Of a stretch of DNA of 64,000 nt, positions 43,415 through 52,479 are shown piece after piece (position 1 is the first letter of the stretch; each line of letters begins with the position of its first letter). The notes beneath the pieces were generated by a model. That model had not been told where the DNA came from. It worked only from the letters and a program-made list of their open reading frames with translations, and ran no database searches. A program made the translations under genes and the position numbers. Origin of the DNA: Pontibacter virosus (GTDB lineage: Bacteria > Bacteroidota > Bacteroidia > Cytophagales > Hymenobacteraceae); the NCBI RefSeq assembly GCF_003096355.1, contig NZ_QEKI01000006.1, positions 62,001 through 126,000 on the forward strand. Direction: 5' to 3'.

Positions 43415-44509
43415 CTACAATGTGCCTTTGGTACTAGGAATAGAGTTATCTCCCGGATTACGTTTCACAGCTATTTGAATCGCTTTGGCAAAGGCCTTAA
43501 AGATCGCTTCGATTTTATGGTGCTCATTCTGTCCTTCAGCTTTCACATTGAGGTTACACTTAGCTGTATCACTAAACGACTTGAAGAAGTGAAAGAACAT
43601 CTCTGTTGGCATGTCACCCACTTTCTCACGTTTAAATTCAGCTTCCCACACTGTCCAGGGCCTCCCGCTAAAGTCTATGGCCACCTGAGCCAACACATCA
43701 TCCATCGGGAGCAGAAAACCGTAGCGGCTAATGCCTTTCTTGTCGCCCAAAGCCGCCAAAAAAGCCTCGCCCAAAGCTAGGCCCGTGTCTTCGATGGTAT
43801 GGTGCTCGTCGATGTGCAGGTCGCCTTTTACCTGTATGCTTAAGTCTAGCTTGCCGTGCTTCGCGAGCTGCTCGAGCATATGGTCAAAAAAACCGAGACC
43901 AGTATGGATGTCCATTTTTCCGGTACCATCCAGGTTCAGGTCGATGGCAATATCGGTTTCGTTTGTCTGTCGCCTGATTGAGGCGCGGCGGGCCGGCAGC
44001 TTCAGGAAGGTATAAATTTCATCCCAATCGTTGGTGCTCAAGGCTACATCTTCTACCTTCTGCTCACCGATAAAGATGGCCTTAGCGCCCAGGTTTTTAG
44101 CCAACTGTACGTCCGTCAGTCTATCGCCTATTACAAAAGAATTTTCCAGGTCATACTCCCCGGCAAGGTACTTTTTCATCATGCCTATACCTGGTTTTCG
44201 GGTTTCCAGACCTTCATGTTCAAAGCTTCGGTCGATCAGGATATCAGCGAACTCTACCCCTTCCCCTTTCAGGATGTCGAGCATTTTATTCTGATAAGGC
44301 CAGAAGGTATCTTCCGGATATGAATCTGTACCTAGTCCGTCCTGGTTAGTCACCATCACCAGTTCGTAATCCAGCTCCGTGTAAATCTTATACAGGTTGC
44401 GAATAACTTTCGGCAAAAACTCAAATTTCTCAAATGAGTCCACTTGAAAATCCGTTTTCGGCTCAACTAGTATGGTGCCGTCACGGTCTATAAATAATGC
44501 TTTTTTCAT
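43415..44509 (-). CDS. hisB: bifunctional histidinol-phosphatase / imidazoleglycerol-phosphate dehydratase
   Basis: 364 residues from the ATG at 44509 ([14 protein letters not shown]); the open frame reaches 44539 but the extra ten residues are not family-like. An N-terminal HAD phosphatase domain (DRDGT near residue 8, [21 protein letters not shown]) is fused to the dehydratase ([33 protein letters not shown]). Last gene of hisG-D-C-B. Confidence 0.96.
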   Translation of the reverse strand: MKKALFIDRDGTILVEPKTDFQVDSFEKFEFLPKVIRNLYKIYTELDYELVMVTNQDGLGTDSYPEDTFWPYQNKMLDILKGEGVEFADILIDRSFEHEGLETRKPGIGMMKKYLAGEYDLENSFVIGDRLTDVQLAKNLGAKAIFIGEQKVEDVALSTNDWDEIYTFLKLPARRASIRRQTNETDIAIDLNLDGTGKMDIHTGLGFFDHMLEQLAKHGKLDLSIQVKGDLHIDEHHTIEDTGLALGEAFLAALGDKKGISRYGFLLPMDDVLAQVAIDFSGRPWTVWEAEFKREKVGDMPTEMFFHFFKSFSDTAKCNLNVKAEGQNEHHKIEAIFKAFAKAIQIAVKRNPGDNSIPSTKGTL

Positions 44510-44581
44510 TTTTAAAATGTATATCGTGGCACGGTTCAAGTAGCATGACAGCGTACGTTGTCATTGCGCTACTAAATGTGC

Positions 44582-45628
44582 TTATCTAAAATTTGAAATG
44601 GCTTGAAACAGCTGTTGATTTTCGTTTATGGTACCTATTGAAATGCGCAGACACCCCTCGCATCCAGACAAACTGGAACGGTTACGCACCACAATGCCCT
44701 GTTCCAGCAGATAGTTGTAAAGTCGGTTGGCCTCTTTTACCCTCACTAGCAGGAAGTTGGCATCCGATGGGTATACCTTTTCGACGGCCTCGAGGGTCGG
44801 AAGTGCGTCGGATAGCATTTCCCTTTCCTGCACAATCTCTTCGATCATGTAAGCGAGTTGCTCCGTCTGATCCAATGCCTTGAGTGCCAGCTCTTGGGTG
44901 GCTTCGTTGATGTTGTAAGGCGGCTTGATCTTGTCAAACAATGCGATGATCTCTTCTGATGCGAAAGCCATACCTAGCCTTAAACCAGCCATCCCCCAGG
45001 CTTTGGAGAAGGTCTGAAGCACGACCAGGTTCGGATATTCTGCTAGTCTGGTCGTCCAGCTTGGTGCATCGGCAAAGTCGATGTAAGCTTCGTCTACCAC
45101 GACCAGTCCGTCAAAATTATCCAACAAAGTTTCGATGCTTTCCGGCTCGATCAGGTTACCGGTTGGGTTGTTGGGCGAGCAGACAAAGATCAGCTTGGTA
45201 GTGTCCTTCACGTTTCGCAGCACTTCCAATACAGGGATCTGAAAGTCAGGCGTCAGCTGCACAGCATCCAATTGCACCTCATTCAGGTTGGCGGATACCT
45301 CATACATGCCATAGGTAGGTGGCAGGTGCAGCATACTGTCTTGTCCTGGTCGGCATACCATCCGAAACAGCAAATCAATGGCTTCATCAGAGCCATTGCC
45401 TAAAAAAATCTGTTTGGGGGATATGCCTTTGATGACAGCAATCCGCTCCTTCAATTTTTTCTGGTGCGGGTCCGGATAGCGGTTATACCTTTCGCCAGCC
45501 AGACTGCCCAGGTTGTTCTCGTTGGCATCGACAAATACACTGGCTGTTCCTTTGAACTCATCACGTGCCGATGAGTAAGCTTTCATTTTCAGTACGTTCG
45601 GACGTACAATATTTTCCAGGCTAAACAT
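44582..45628 (-). CDS. hisC: histidinol-phosphate aminotransferase
   Basis: 348 residues, class-I/II PLP aminotransferase. FLGNGSDEAIDLLFRM, CSPNNPTGN, VVDEAYIDF and the Schiff-base lysine in LQTFSKAWGMAGLRLG are all present. Overlaps hisD by 8 bp. Confidence 0.96.
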   Translation of the reverse strand: MFSLENIVRPNVLKMKAYSSARDEFKGTASVFVDANENNLGSLAGERYNRYPDPHQKKLKERIAVIKGISPKQIFLGNGSDEAIDLLFRMVCRPGQDSMLHLPPTYGMYEVSANLNEVQLDAVQLTPDFQIPVLEVLRNVKDTTKLIFVCSPNNPTGNLIEPESIETLLDNFDGLVVVDEAYIDFADAPSWTTRLAEYPNLVVLQTFSKAWGMAGLRLGMAFASEEIIALFDKIKPPYNINEATQELALKALDQTEQLAYMIEEIVQEREMLSDALPTLEAVEKVYPSDANFLLVRVKEANRLYNYLLEQGIVVRNRSSLSGCEGCLRISIGTINENQQLFQAISNFR

Positions 45629-46913
45629 TTTGCACCTCCTTTAATCTGATACTTACCGCATTCTTGTGCGCCTCCAGCCCCTCAGCGGCGGCCATTACTT
45701 CTATGGTTTTTCCGATGTTCTGCAATCCTACCGGCGTGATGTGCTGGAAGGTGATCTTCTTCACAAAGCTATCAAGCGACACGCCGCTGTAGGCACGGGC
45801 GTAGCCATTGGTAGGCAAGGTATGGTTCGTGCCAGAGGCATAGTCACCCGCCGACTCCGGACTGTAATTGCCCAGGAATACTGAACCTGCATTGGTGATA
45901 TCGTCCAGCACCTGTTCGAAATTTCGGATAGAAAGGATTAAGTGTTCGGGGGCGTATAAATTCGAAAAGCGCAGCATTTCATCTACACTTCCGAGTAATA
46001 TACCTAAGCTGTTATCCAGGGCTTTGGCAGCAAATTCTTTGCGGGGCAAGTTATCCAATTGTGTTTGCAGCTCCTGCTCTACCCTGCTTAGCATTTCGGC
46101 AGAAGTCGTCAACACCACCACCTGCGAGTCAGCGCCGTGCTCAGCCTGCGAAAGCAGGTCAGCCGCCACAAAAGCTGGATTGGCTGAATCATCCGCTATC
46201 ACAAGCACCTCGGATGGTCCGGCCGGTAAGTCAATGGCAACGCCAGTTTTGCTGAGCATCTGCTTGGCTACCGTCACATACTGGTTTCCCGGCCCGAAGA
46301 TCTTGTTTACGGCAGGTATAGACTCTGTACCAAATGCCATAGCTGCAATAGCCTGCGCACCACCCACCTTGACAATCTTATCAATACCTAGCAGCGATGC
46401 CGTGTAGCGTATAGCCGGGTGGATAGAGCCATCTTTGGCTGGTGGGGTGCATAAAATCACCTCCGGACAGCCTGCAAGCTTGGCTGGCACACCCAGCATC
46501 AGCAAAGTTGAGAACAAAGGTGCTGTTCCGCCCGGTATGTACAAACCAACGCGGTCGATGGGCACACTCTTGCGCCAGCACATAACCCCTGGCATAGTTT
46601 CTAATTGTTTTGGCTGCTCGGCCTGCTGTGCGTGAAAAAGCTGTATGTTGCTGTAGGCTTGCAAAATGGCTTCTTTCAGTTCAGCTGATAGTTCAGTTTC
46701 TGCCGCTGCGATCTCTTCCTGAGTAGTAAAGAGGCTCGTCAGTTTTACGCCGTCGTACTTTTGCGTCAGTTCCAACAAAGCACCATCGCCCTGCTCCTGT
46801 ACCAACCGGAAAGTCTGGGCTATACCTGCTTCCAGGTCTTCATAGTTCTGCGTCGGCCTTTTCACCAGCCCTTGCCAATCTGCCCGATCTGGGAATTCTA
46901 TTTTGCGCATCAT
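45621..46913 (-). CDS. hisD: histidinol dehydrogenase
   Basis: 430 residues. YIPGGTAPLFSTLLMLGVPA, the zinc-site region QAEHGADSQVVVLT, and APEHLIL are typical, as is DLPAGPSEVLVIAD. It performs the last two oxidation steps. Overlaps hisG by four bases. Confidence 0.97.
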   Translation of the reverse strand: MMRKIEFPDRADWQGLVKRPTQNYEDLEAGIAQTFRLVQEQGDGALLELTQKYDGVKLTSLFTTQEEIAAAETELSAELKEAILQAYSNIQLFHAQQAEQPKQLETMPGVMCWRKSVPIDRVGLYIPGGTAPLFSTLLMLGVPAKLAGCPEVILCTPPAKDGSIHPAIRYTASLLGIDKIVKVGGAQAIAAMAFGTESIPAVNKIFGPGNQYVTVAKQMLSKTGVAIDLPAGPSEVLVIADDSANPAFVAADLLSQAEHGADSQVVVLTTSAEMLSRVEQELQTQLDNLPRKEFAAKALDNSLGILLGSVDEMLRFSNLYAPEHLILSIRNFEQVLDDITNAGSVFLGNYSPESAGDYASGTNHTLPTNGYARAYSGVSLDSFVKKITFQHITPVGLQNIGKTIEVMAAAEGLEAHKNAVSIRLKEVQNV

Positions 46914-47761
46914 ACGATCATCTTTTCAATAGGTACTACCAATATACCTTGTGCTCCGGCAGCCTTCAGTTTTTCAATGATCTCCCAGAAATCGTCTTCA
47001 TTTACAACCGAGTGCAACGAGCTCCAGCCCTCTTCAGCCAGTGGCAGAATGGAAGGTGACTTGGCTCCAGGCAACAGTTCGCTAATTTCGGCAATCTTTT
47101 CGTTCGGGGCGTTCAGGAGAATATACTTGGCTTTTTGGGCACGCTGTACGGCGTGGATACGGAAGAGTAATTTATTCAGAATTTCCTGCTTTTCAGCATT
47201 CAGGCCACCATTTGCAATCAGTACCGCCTGCGACTTGAATACTCGCTCTACCTCCCGCAGCCCATTGCTGATAAGAGTACTGCCTGAGCTGACAATATCA
47301 CAGATCGCTTCTGCCAATCCGATGCTAGGTGCAATCTCTACAGAACCACTGATGGTATGGATGTTGGCCTGCACGCCTTTTTCGTCCAAGTATGCCTGCA
47401 GCAGTTTAGGATAGGAAGTTGCAATGTTCTTGCCCTGCAGGTCACTAATGTCTTCATATGGATCGCCCTTAGGCACCGCTAGTGACAAACGGCACTTCGA
47501 GAAACCAAGCTGCTCCACCGCCAGGTGCTGCATACCTTCCTCTACCAGCACGTTCTCTCCCACTATACCTATGTCAGCCACACCATCGGCCACGTAGCCA
47601 GGTATATCGTCGTCGCGCAGGTATAGTATCTCGAGCGGGAAATTGGTTGATTCAGTTTTGAGTTTTAGAGAGCTGGTGATAAACGAGATACCGCACTCAC
47701 GGATCAGTTTAAGCGAGTCTTCACTCAGCCTACCGGATTTCTGTATTGCTAAACGTAGCAT
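46910..47761 (-). CDS. hisG: ATP phosphoribosyltransferase, long form
   Basis: 283 residues. LRLAIQKSGRLSEDSLKLI and the PRPP region SSGSTLISNGLREVE show HisG. The C-terminal 75 residues (LHSVVNEDDFWEIIEKLKAAGAQGILVVPIEKM) form the regulatory domain of the long, self-sufficient form, so no HisZ is needed. First structural gene after the His leader at 47870. Confidence 0.96.
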   Translation of the reverse strand: MLRLAIQKSGRLSEDSLKLIRECGISFITSSLKLKTESTNFPLEILYLRDDDIPGYVADGVADIGIVGENVLVEEGMQHLAVEQLGFSKCRLSLAVPKGDPYEDISDLQGKNIATSYPKLLQAYLDEKGVQANIHTISGSVEIAPSIGLAEAICDIVSSGSTLISNGLREVERVFKSQAVLIANGGLNAEKQEILNKLLFRIHAVQRAQKAKYILLNAPNEKIAEISELLPGAKSPSILPLAEEGWSSLHSVVNEDDFWEIIEKLKAAGAQGILVVPIEKMIV

Positions 47762-47799
47762 ATAAATTGGTTTGATTAAATAGGTACAAATACAAATGA

Positions 47800-47880
47800 C
47801 CTTGCTGGAGGCAAAGTATAGAAAGGGTGCAGTGACCCTACAGGGGGCTATATAGTGTTATGATTCCTCTTACGAGGAAT
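47800..47880 (-). promoter_or_regulatory. leader hairpins between hisL1 and hisG
   Basis: A perfect stem ATTCCTC/GAGGAAT (47863-47880, loop TTAC) spans the stop codon of the leader ORF. Two weaker stems follow on the minus strand: AGGGT/ACCCT (47839-47824) and CTTTGC/GCAAGG (47816-47800), the latter followed by a T-rich stretch. No strong terminator like the trp one is present, so the details of control here are unclear. Confidence 0.5.
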
Positions 47881-47971
47881 GATGGAAATGATGGTGATGC
47901 GCAGCAGAACCACAGGCAACAGGCGTTGCCGTAGGAATGAAAGAAATGATATGTAGCGTGGTTTTGCTCAT
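47870..47971 (-). CDS. His leader peptide of the hisG operon
   Basis: A 33-residue ORF (ATG at 47971, TAA at 47872-47870) ending HHHHFHHSS, that is six His codons in seven. Its ATG is 9 nt after a perfect -7 element, and hisG starts 108 bp after its stop. The His run abuts a perfect hairpin that includes the stop codon, so a stalled ribosome would block this hairpin. Role in attenuation is strongly suggested by position and composition. Confidence 0.85.
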   Translation of the reverse strand: MSKTTLHIISFIPTATPVACGSAAHHHHFHHSS

Positions 47972-47980
47972 CTGCTGCTG

Positions 47981-48011
47981 CAAAGGTACAGTTGATTTTG
48001 GTTTATACAAA
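47981..48011 (-). promoter_or_regulatory. hisL1-hisGDCB promoter
   Basis: On the minus strand TTTG (48011-48008), a 19-bp spacer and TACCTTTG (47988-47981): same perfect arrangement as the trp promoter, also followed by CAGCAG. Confidence 0.85.
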
Positions 48012-48046
48012 TAAGAGTCAAATTTGTTTTGCCTATCGCATAATTT

Positions 48047-48104
48047 GGCCCTTAAATAAAAAGGCACCCGTCAGTTACGACAGGTGCCTTTTTATTTAAG
48101 GGCC
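48047..48104 (-). terminator. long perfect hairpin terminator after the T9SS adhesin gene
   Basis: Arms 48047-48068 and 48083-48104 are perfectly complementary over 22 bp (outer part GGCCCTTAAATAAAAAGG), and three further pairs form inside after one mismatch. It begins 22 bp after the adhesin stop and ends 36 bp before the his -33 element. Confidence 0.8.
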
Positions 48105-48126
48105 ATAAGACCCTGCAAGCGTCAGC

Positions 48127-51051
48127 TTACTTTTTGAGGATCATTTTAACGGTCTGTGCATTCGTACCAGTGATCAGACGGGCAAAGTAAACGCCTTCTG
48201 CCAGGTGACGGGCATCCAGTTCATACTCGTATACCTGTCCGGCATCCGCATTACCAGTTGCCACCTTCTTGATCAGCGAGCCTCTCACATCGTATACTTC
48301 CAGCGCAAACTGCTCTTCCTTATCGAAGGAGAAACGAATCGTCGTACGATCAGAGAAAGCATTCGGATAGTTGTCAAAGCGAGCAGAGGACAAACCTTCC
48401 AGTTGGTCAGCGGTTTCGAGCTTTTTGGTGTTGCCACTACCAGCAATCGATTTGTTCTCGTGGATTACGATGGATCCGCCGCCGAGGATAGTGTTGTCGC
48501 CGCTCGGGTCAACGTTTTCAGCAATACCTAATTGGTTGTCATACACTACATCTGAAGGATATCCTTTTCTCCAAATCTTAATTCTAAACTGATCTGGTTC
48601 GATGTTTCCTTTCAGATCACCATCAACAGCTATAACTCTGAATTCATAAGCACCACTGCCATTGATAGTACCTTCACCAGTATATGTTGCTTTATGCTTA
48701 GCAATAACCAGTGACATCTTCGTATGTGATGAACTCTTGAAGTTAAGGTTACCAGCATTCAGGTGGAAGGTAGTGTTACCGTCAACTTGATCTAACTCGT
48801 TTTTACCAGTTTTGTATTTAGCGTTGAATCCAAAATTTGCCTTACCTCCTACTTGCATATATTCTACAGTAGGCTCTAATGGTGAGTTGATCCAACCACC
48901 ACCTGTTACAAATCCTCCATTTGGATCGTAAATAACAACATACTGGTACTCTATTGAGCTAGAAACTTCACCGCAAGCGTCTGTGATAGTTATTACTGGT
49001 GCGTAAATATTGGCTTTTGAGTATTTATGAGTTAAATCAACCGAAGTACCATTCACATCCACCATTTCAATTACACCATCACCCCAATTTACAGCCGCCT
49101 TGGTAACATTATTGTCTGCAAAGTTGACTGTTAATGTAACAGTACCAAACTCTATATTAATTGGCTTGTCTGTACTAGCAGTAATTGAACCAATAACAGG
49201 GCTAGAATTCGTTACCGTCACAGTCTGCTCTACCGCAGCGGCAGAGTTGCCATTTGCATCAGACACAGTCCAGGTGATGGTGGTAGTACCTACTGGGAAA
49301 ACATCAGTTAAATACTTGCCGTCACTTCTAATGCCTACAGGTGTACGGACGCTGCAGTTATCAGATGCAATCGGCGCAGTAATAATCATCAAGGCACCAC
49401 ATAATTTATCATCATTAGAAATACTGATAGCATTTGGAACTATAATTGTAGGCTTAATCTTGTCTTCTACCGTTACCACGGCAGTGCCAGTGCTGCTGTT
49501 GCCGTTCACATCCGTTACGGTCAGCGTCACGGTGTTAGGCCCAACATTAGAGCAGTCGAAGCTGGTCACGTCCAGGGACAGGGAGGCAATCTCGCAGTTG
49601 TCAGAAGAACCGTTGTTGATCTGAGCAGCAGTGATCGTGGCTGCGCCGGAGGCGTCCAGCTGTACCGTCAGCGGCTGAGTCACTACTGTTGGAGCTACCT
49701 TGTCTTCTACCGTTACCACGGCAGTGCCAGTGCTGCTGTTGCCGTTCACATCCGTTACGGTCAGCGTCACGGTGTTAGGCCCAACATTAGAGCAGTCGAA
49801 GCTGGTCACGTCCAGGGACAGGGAGGCAATCTCGCAGTTGTCAGAAGAACCGTTGTTGATCTGAGCAGCAGTGATCGTGGCTGCGCCGGAGGCGTCCAGC
49901 TGTACCGTCAGCGGCTGAGTCACTACTGTTGGAGCTACCTTGTCTTCTACCGTTACCGTTATCTCGTTTGATACAACAGAAGAACAGCCATTATTTGTCA
50001 CAATAACTGTATAGGAACCACTTTGAGTTGCAGTATAAGTTTGACCATTAGCCTCATCAATTGCTTCTCCACCTATGTACCATTGATTTCCGCTTGATGA
50101 TGAAGATGACAATACAACTGAGTTACCAGGACAAACTGATGTGCTTGATGTAGCAATTATGGTTGGTGCATTTGAAGCTGTTCTAGGAGCCGCAGTGCCT
50201 GAGCCTGGAAGACTAGTACATCCATTTACAGTAGTTGTTACGGAGTAAGAACCAGCTGTGGAAACTGTTATTGAGGTAGTGGTTTCTCCTGTGCTCCATC
50301 TTAGAGTTCCAGAAGCATTAGTAGATAAGGTAGTAGTACCATCACAGTTTTCAAATACAGTAACTATAGGAGCAAGCGGAGCTGCACAATAATTTGCTAC
50401 AATATCTACTCTGCTGCTATTTGTACTACCAACAGTTGCTGATCCCCCTGAAGCGGTCAAAACAGTACCATCCGGCCTTATTATATTTTCGAAAGAATAA
50501 GTTATTTGACTACCATTTTCAACCGCAATCGTTGAGGAGCCTGTTCCTCCAGGAGCAGTAAATTCAAATTGTTGTAGTTCACCGTTATTAATTCTATAAT
50601 TAACAACTATATTATCTTTACCATTACCTGTTGTTACAAGTGGCCCAGTAGCAGAAAACCTTACATTGGCATCAGTAAAAAAGGTTATTGCCTCAGCTCC
50701 TGATTGTTTACCAACAACATTTACAGTGAATTTTACTCCCAAATGTCTCCATTCAATTGGATATCTTATTTCCCATGTTCCATCTGGGTTTACCTTAGTA
50801 TCGTGGTATCCATGATGATGGTCATGGGCTGGATCTTCTTCAAGATGTATATCAACCAAACTATCCTGTGTCCAGCCATAGCCTGTGATGATAGCTACCT
50901 CTCCCGGAGCATAATCGTCCTTATCGGACATCACAGTTGGTGAGTAGTTATCAAAGGCATTCACCCCTGCAAAGGAAAGCGAAACCATTAACGTGACTAC
51001 ATATAGCATTCGCCACTTCGCCATGTGTTTTAGTAAAAGTTTACCATTCAT
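48127..51051 (-). CDS. secreted multidomain adhesin-like protein with T9SS sorting domain
   Basis: 974 residues. A signal segment lies at about 12-32. Ig/HYR-like beta domains follow, with cysteine pairs (SDNCEIASLSLDVTSFDC, TVTDVNGNSS). Two 80-residue repeats (about 372-451 and 452-531) are identical at DNA level. A domain beginning FVTGGGWINSP near residue 707 resembles the post-COAP-1 type, and the last 80 residues are a T9SS type-A sorting domain (NYPNAFSDRTTIRF...LAEGVYFARLITG). It is expected on the cell surface. A His-rich stretch AHDHHHGYH lies near residue 75. The gene is AT-rich in parts and contains one AGGTATA word, only at its very 3' end. Confidence 0.85.
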   Translation of the reverse strand: MNGKLLLKHMAKWRMLYVVTLMVSLSFAGVNAFDNYSPTVMSDKDDYAPGEVAIITGYGWTQDSLVDIHLEEDPAHDHHHGYHDTKVNPDGTWEIRYPIEWRHLGVKFTVNVVGKQSGAEAITFFTDANVRFSATGPLVTTGNGKDNIVVNYRINNGELQQFEFTAPGGTGSSTIAVENGSQITYSFENIIRPDGTVLTASGGSATVGSTNSSRVDIVANYCAAPLAPIVTVFENCDGTTTLSTNASGTLRWSTGETTTSITVSTAGSYSVTTTVNGCTSLPGSGTAAPRTASNAPTIIATSSTSVCPGNSVVLSSSSSSGNQWYIGGEAIDEANGQTYTATQSGSYTVIVTNNGCSSVVSNEITVTVEDKVAPTVVTQPLTVQLDASGAATITAAQINNGSSDNCEIASLSLDVTSFDCSNVGPNTVTLTVTDVNGNSSTGTAVVTVEDKVAPTVVTQPLTVQLDASGAATITAAQINNGSSDNCEIASLSLDVTSFDCSNVGPNTVTLTVTDVNGNSSTGTAVVTVEDKIKPTIIVPNAISISNDDKLCGALMIITAPIASDNCSVRTPVGIRSDGKYLTDVFPVGTTTITWTVSDANGNSAAAVEQTVTVTNSSPVIGSITASTDKPINIEFGTVTLTVNFADNNVTKAAVNWGDGVIEMVDVNGTSVDLTHKYSKANIYAPVITITDACGEVSSSIEYQYVVIYDPNGGFVTGGGWINSPLEPTVEYMQVGGKANFGFNAKYKTGKNELDQVDGNTTFHLNAGNLNFKSSSHTKMSLVIAKHKATYTGEGTINGSGAYEFRVIAVDGDLKGNIEPDQFRIKIWRKGYPSDVVYDNQLGIAENVDPSGDNTILGGGSIVIHENKSIAGSGNTKKLETADQLEGLSSARFDNYPNAFSDRTTIRFSFDKEEQFALEVYDVRGSLIKKVATGNADAGQVYEYELDARHLAEGVYFARLITGTNAQTVKMILKK
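49459..49957. repeat. exact 240-bp tandem duplication inside the adhesin gene
   Basis: Positions 49459-49698 and 49699-49938 are identical base for base, and 19 bp of a third unit follow to 49957. The period is a multiple of three, so gain or loss of units keeps the frame and changes only the number of 80-residue domains. Confidence 0.95.
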
Positions 51052-51552
51052 AAATCAGTAGTAAAGGGTTATAATTAAGGGTTCACAATTAAAACACGCT
51101 TCAGGCACCTGCCTTAAGCGCAACAGAGGACTGAAAGAGAGTGAATGCACTAACCCGAAAACGAAAAAAGCATAACTTGCCTAACTACCTTTGTGGCAGG
51201 CGGGCAATGAAATGCTCTGGATAGGACATATCAACCAACTTACTATAATTTAAATTTATAGTATCTTTATACAATATTAATGTTAAAAGGTTATACTCAT
51301 CAAATATTTTTTTAAGTTATTTTTATTGGATACAATAATTTATATATGTTACATCCTTTGTTAGGAGTGCTTTCATCCAATTATTTGCTTGAACTATATG
51401 TTTAGGCCATGTTATCAATAAAACTGTTTTAAAATCAGTGCTATTTTTAGCTAACTTTGTATCAAAATTTTAATATATAATTTTTTAAGTTCTGGCATAG
51501 TTTTTTCAGTATTTGCCTTTACTACTAAAGACGCATCTCTCGTATAATAATC
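51052..51552. other. AT-rich intergenic gap between divergent genes
   Basis: 501 bp with no convincing gene. It has a plus-strand TACCTTTG (51186-51193) lacking a -33 partner, and a dyad TACTATAA / TTATAGTA (51241-51248 and 51256-51263) around a 7-nt AT centre that could be an operator. The last 250 bp are extremely AT-rich. Confidence 0.4.
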
Positions 51553-52419
51553 ATGAAGAAGTATCTGCTCAGTTTTTTGACTCTTGTTTTTTGCTTATCA
51601 ATCAGTCAGCAAACAGCTGCTCAGATCAAATTGCCGCAGGCCAGCCCTGCCGCTATGGTGAAGCAGACCATAGGACTGACTGAGATAACAGTGCGCTACC
51701 ATGCGCCGGGTGTTAAAGGGCGCCAGATCTTTGGATCGCTTGTGCCATACGGAAAGCTCTGGCGGGCTGGTGCCAATGAGGCAACTTTGATCACCTTCGA
51801 AGATGATCTTTTCCTGAACCACGAACGTGTTCCGGCTGGTACTTACTCCTTCTTTATTCTGCCTGAAAATGAAACGGAATGGAACATCGTGTTGAATAAA
51901 GACACGACGCTTTGGGGTTTGGAGGGTTACAGTGAACTGAATGACGTGGCATACCTTCGTGTGACACCGACTAATATTCCTTTTCAAGAAACATTGCAGT
52001 TTGCTTTTGGTGATATCAGTACCAATACGGGTACTTTGAACCTGACGTGGGAGAACTCAAAAGTGGCGATCCGCATTGAAACGGAAATTGAAAAAAAGGC
52101 CCTGGCCAATATCAACAAAGCCCTGAAAGAAGCTGCTCCGGATGACTGGTATACTTGGGCACAGGCAGCTGATTATTTAACCTCACGTAAGGACCAGCAC
52201 GAGAAGGCCTTAGAGTATATTAATAAGTCGATCGCTATTAAAGAAAACTTTTTCAACAACTGGGTTAAAGCCAGGCTGTATGCACTGAACAGAGAGTACC
52301 AGGTAGCGGCAAATCTAAGCGCCAAGGCAATGCAGTTGGGACCTAAAGAGCCGGAAAGCTATCAGACGTATGCGCGGGAAATCGAATCGGCGTATAATGA
52401 ATGGAAAAAACGCAGGTAA
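51553..52419 (+). CDS. DUF2911 domain protein with TPR-like C-terminus
   Basis: 288 residues with a signal peptide (about 1-23). The DUF2911 block includes ITVRYHAPGVKGRQIFGSLVPYGKLWRAGANEATLITFEDD and VPAGTYSFFILP. From about residue 180 two TPR-like helix pairs follow (ALEYINKSIAIKENFFNNWVKARLYALNREYQVA). Function of the family is unknown; probably periplasmic. Followed by a strong terminator. Confidence 0.85.
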   Translation: MKKYLLSFLTLVFCLSISQQTAAQIKLPQASPAAMVKQTIGLTEITVRYHAPGVKGRQIFGSLVPYGKLWRAGANEATLITFEDDLFLNHERVPAGTYSFFILPENETEWNIVLNKDTTLWGLEGYSELNDVAYLRVTPTNIPFQETLQFAFGDISTNTGTLNLTWENSKVAIRIETEIEKKALANINKALKEAAPDDWYTWAQAADYLTSRKDQHEKALEYINKSIAIKENFFNNWVKARLYALNREYQVAANLSAKAMQLGPKEPESYQTYAREIESAYNEWKKRR

Positions 52420-52438
52420 TAGCGTTGCAATTAAGCTC

Positions 52439-52477
52439 AAAGCGGGGCCTCGATGATGATCGGAGCCCCGCTTTTTT
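52439..52477. terminator. intrinsic terminator between convergent genes
   Basis: AAAGCGGGGC (52439-52448) pairs with GCCCCGCTTT (52465-52474) followed by TTT; inner CGAT/ATCG can extend it. Confidence 0.85.
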
Positions 52478-52479
52478 GG

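Noticed and set aside
49459..49957. Possible CRISPR-like tandem array
   Set aside because: The unit is 240 bp, in frame and without spacers; it is a protein-domain duplication.
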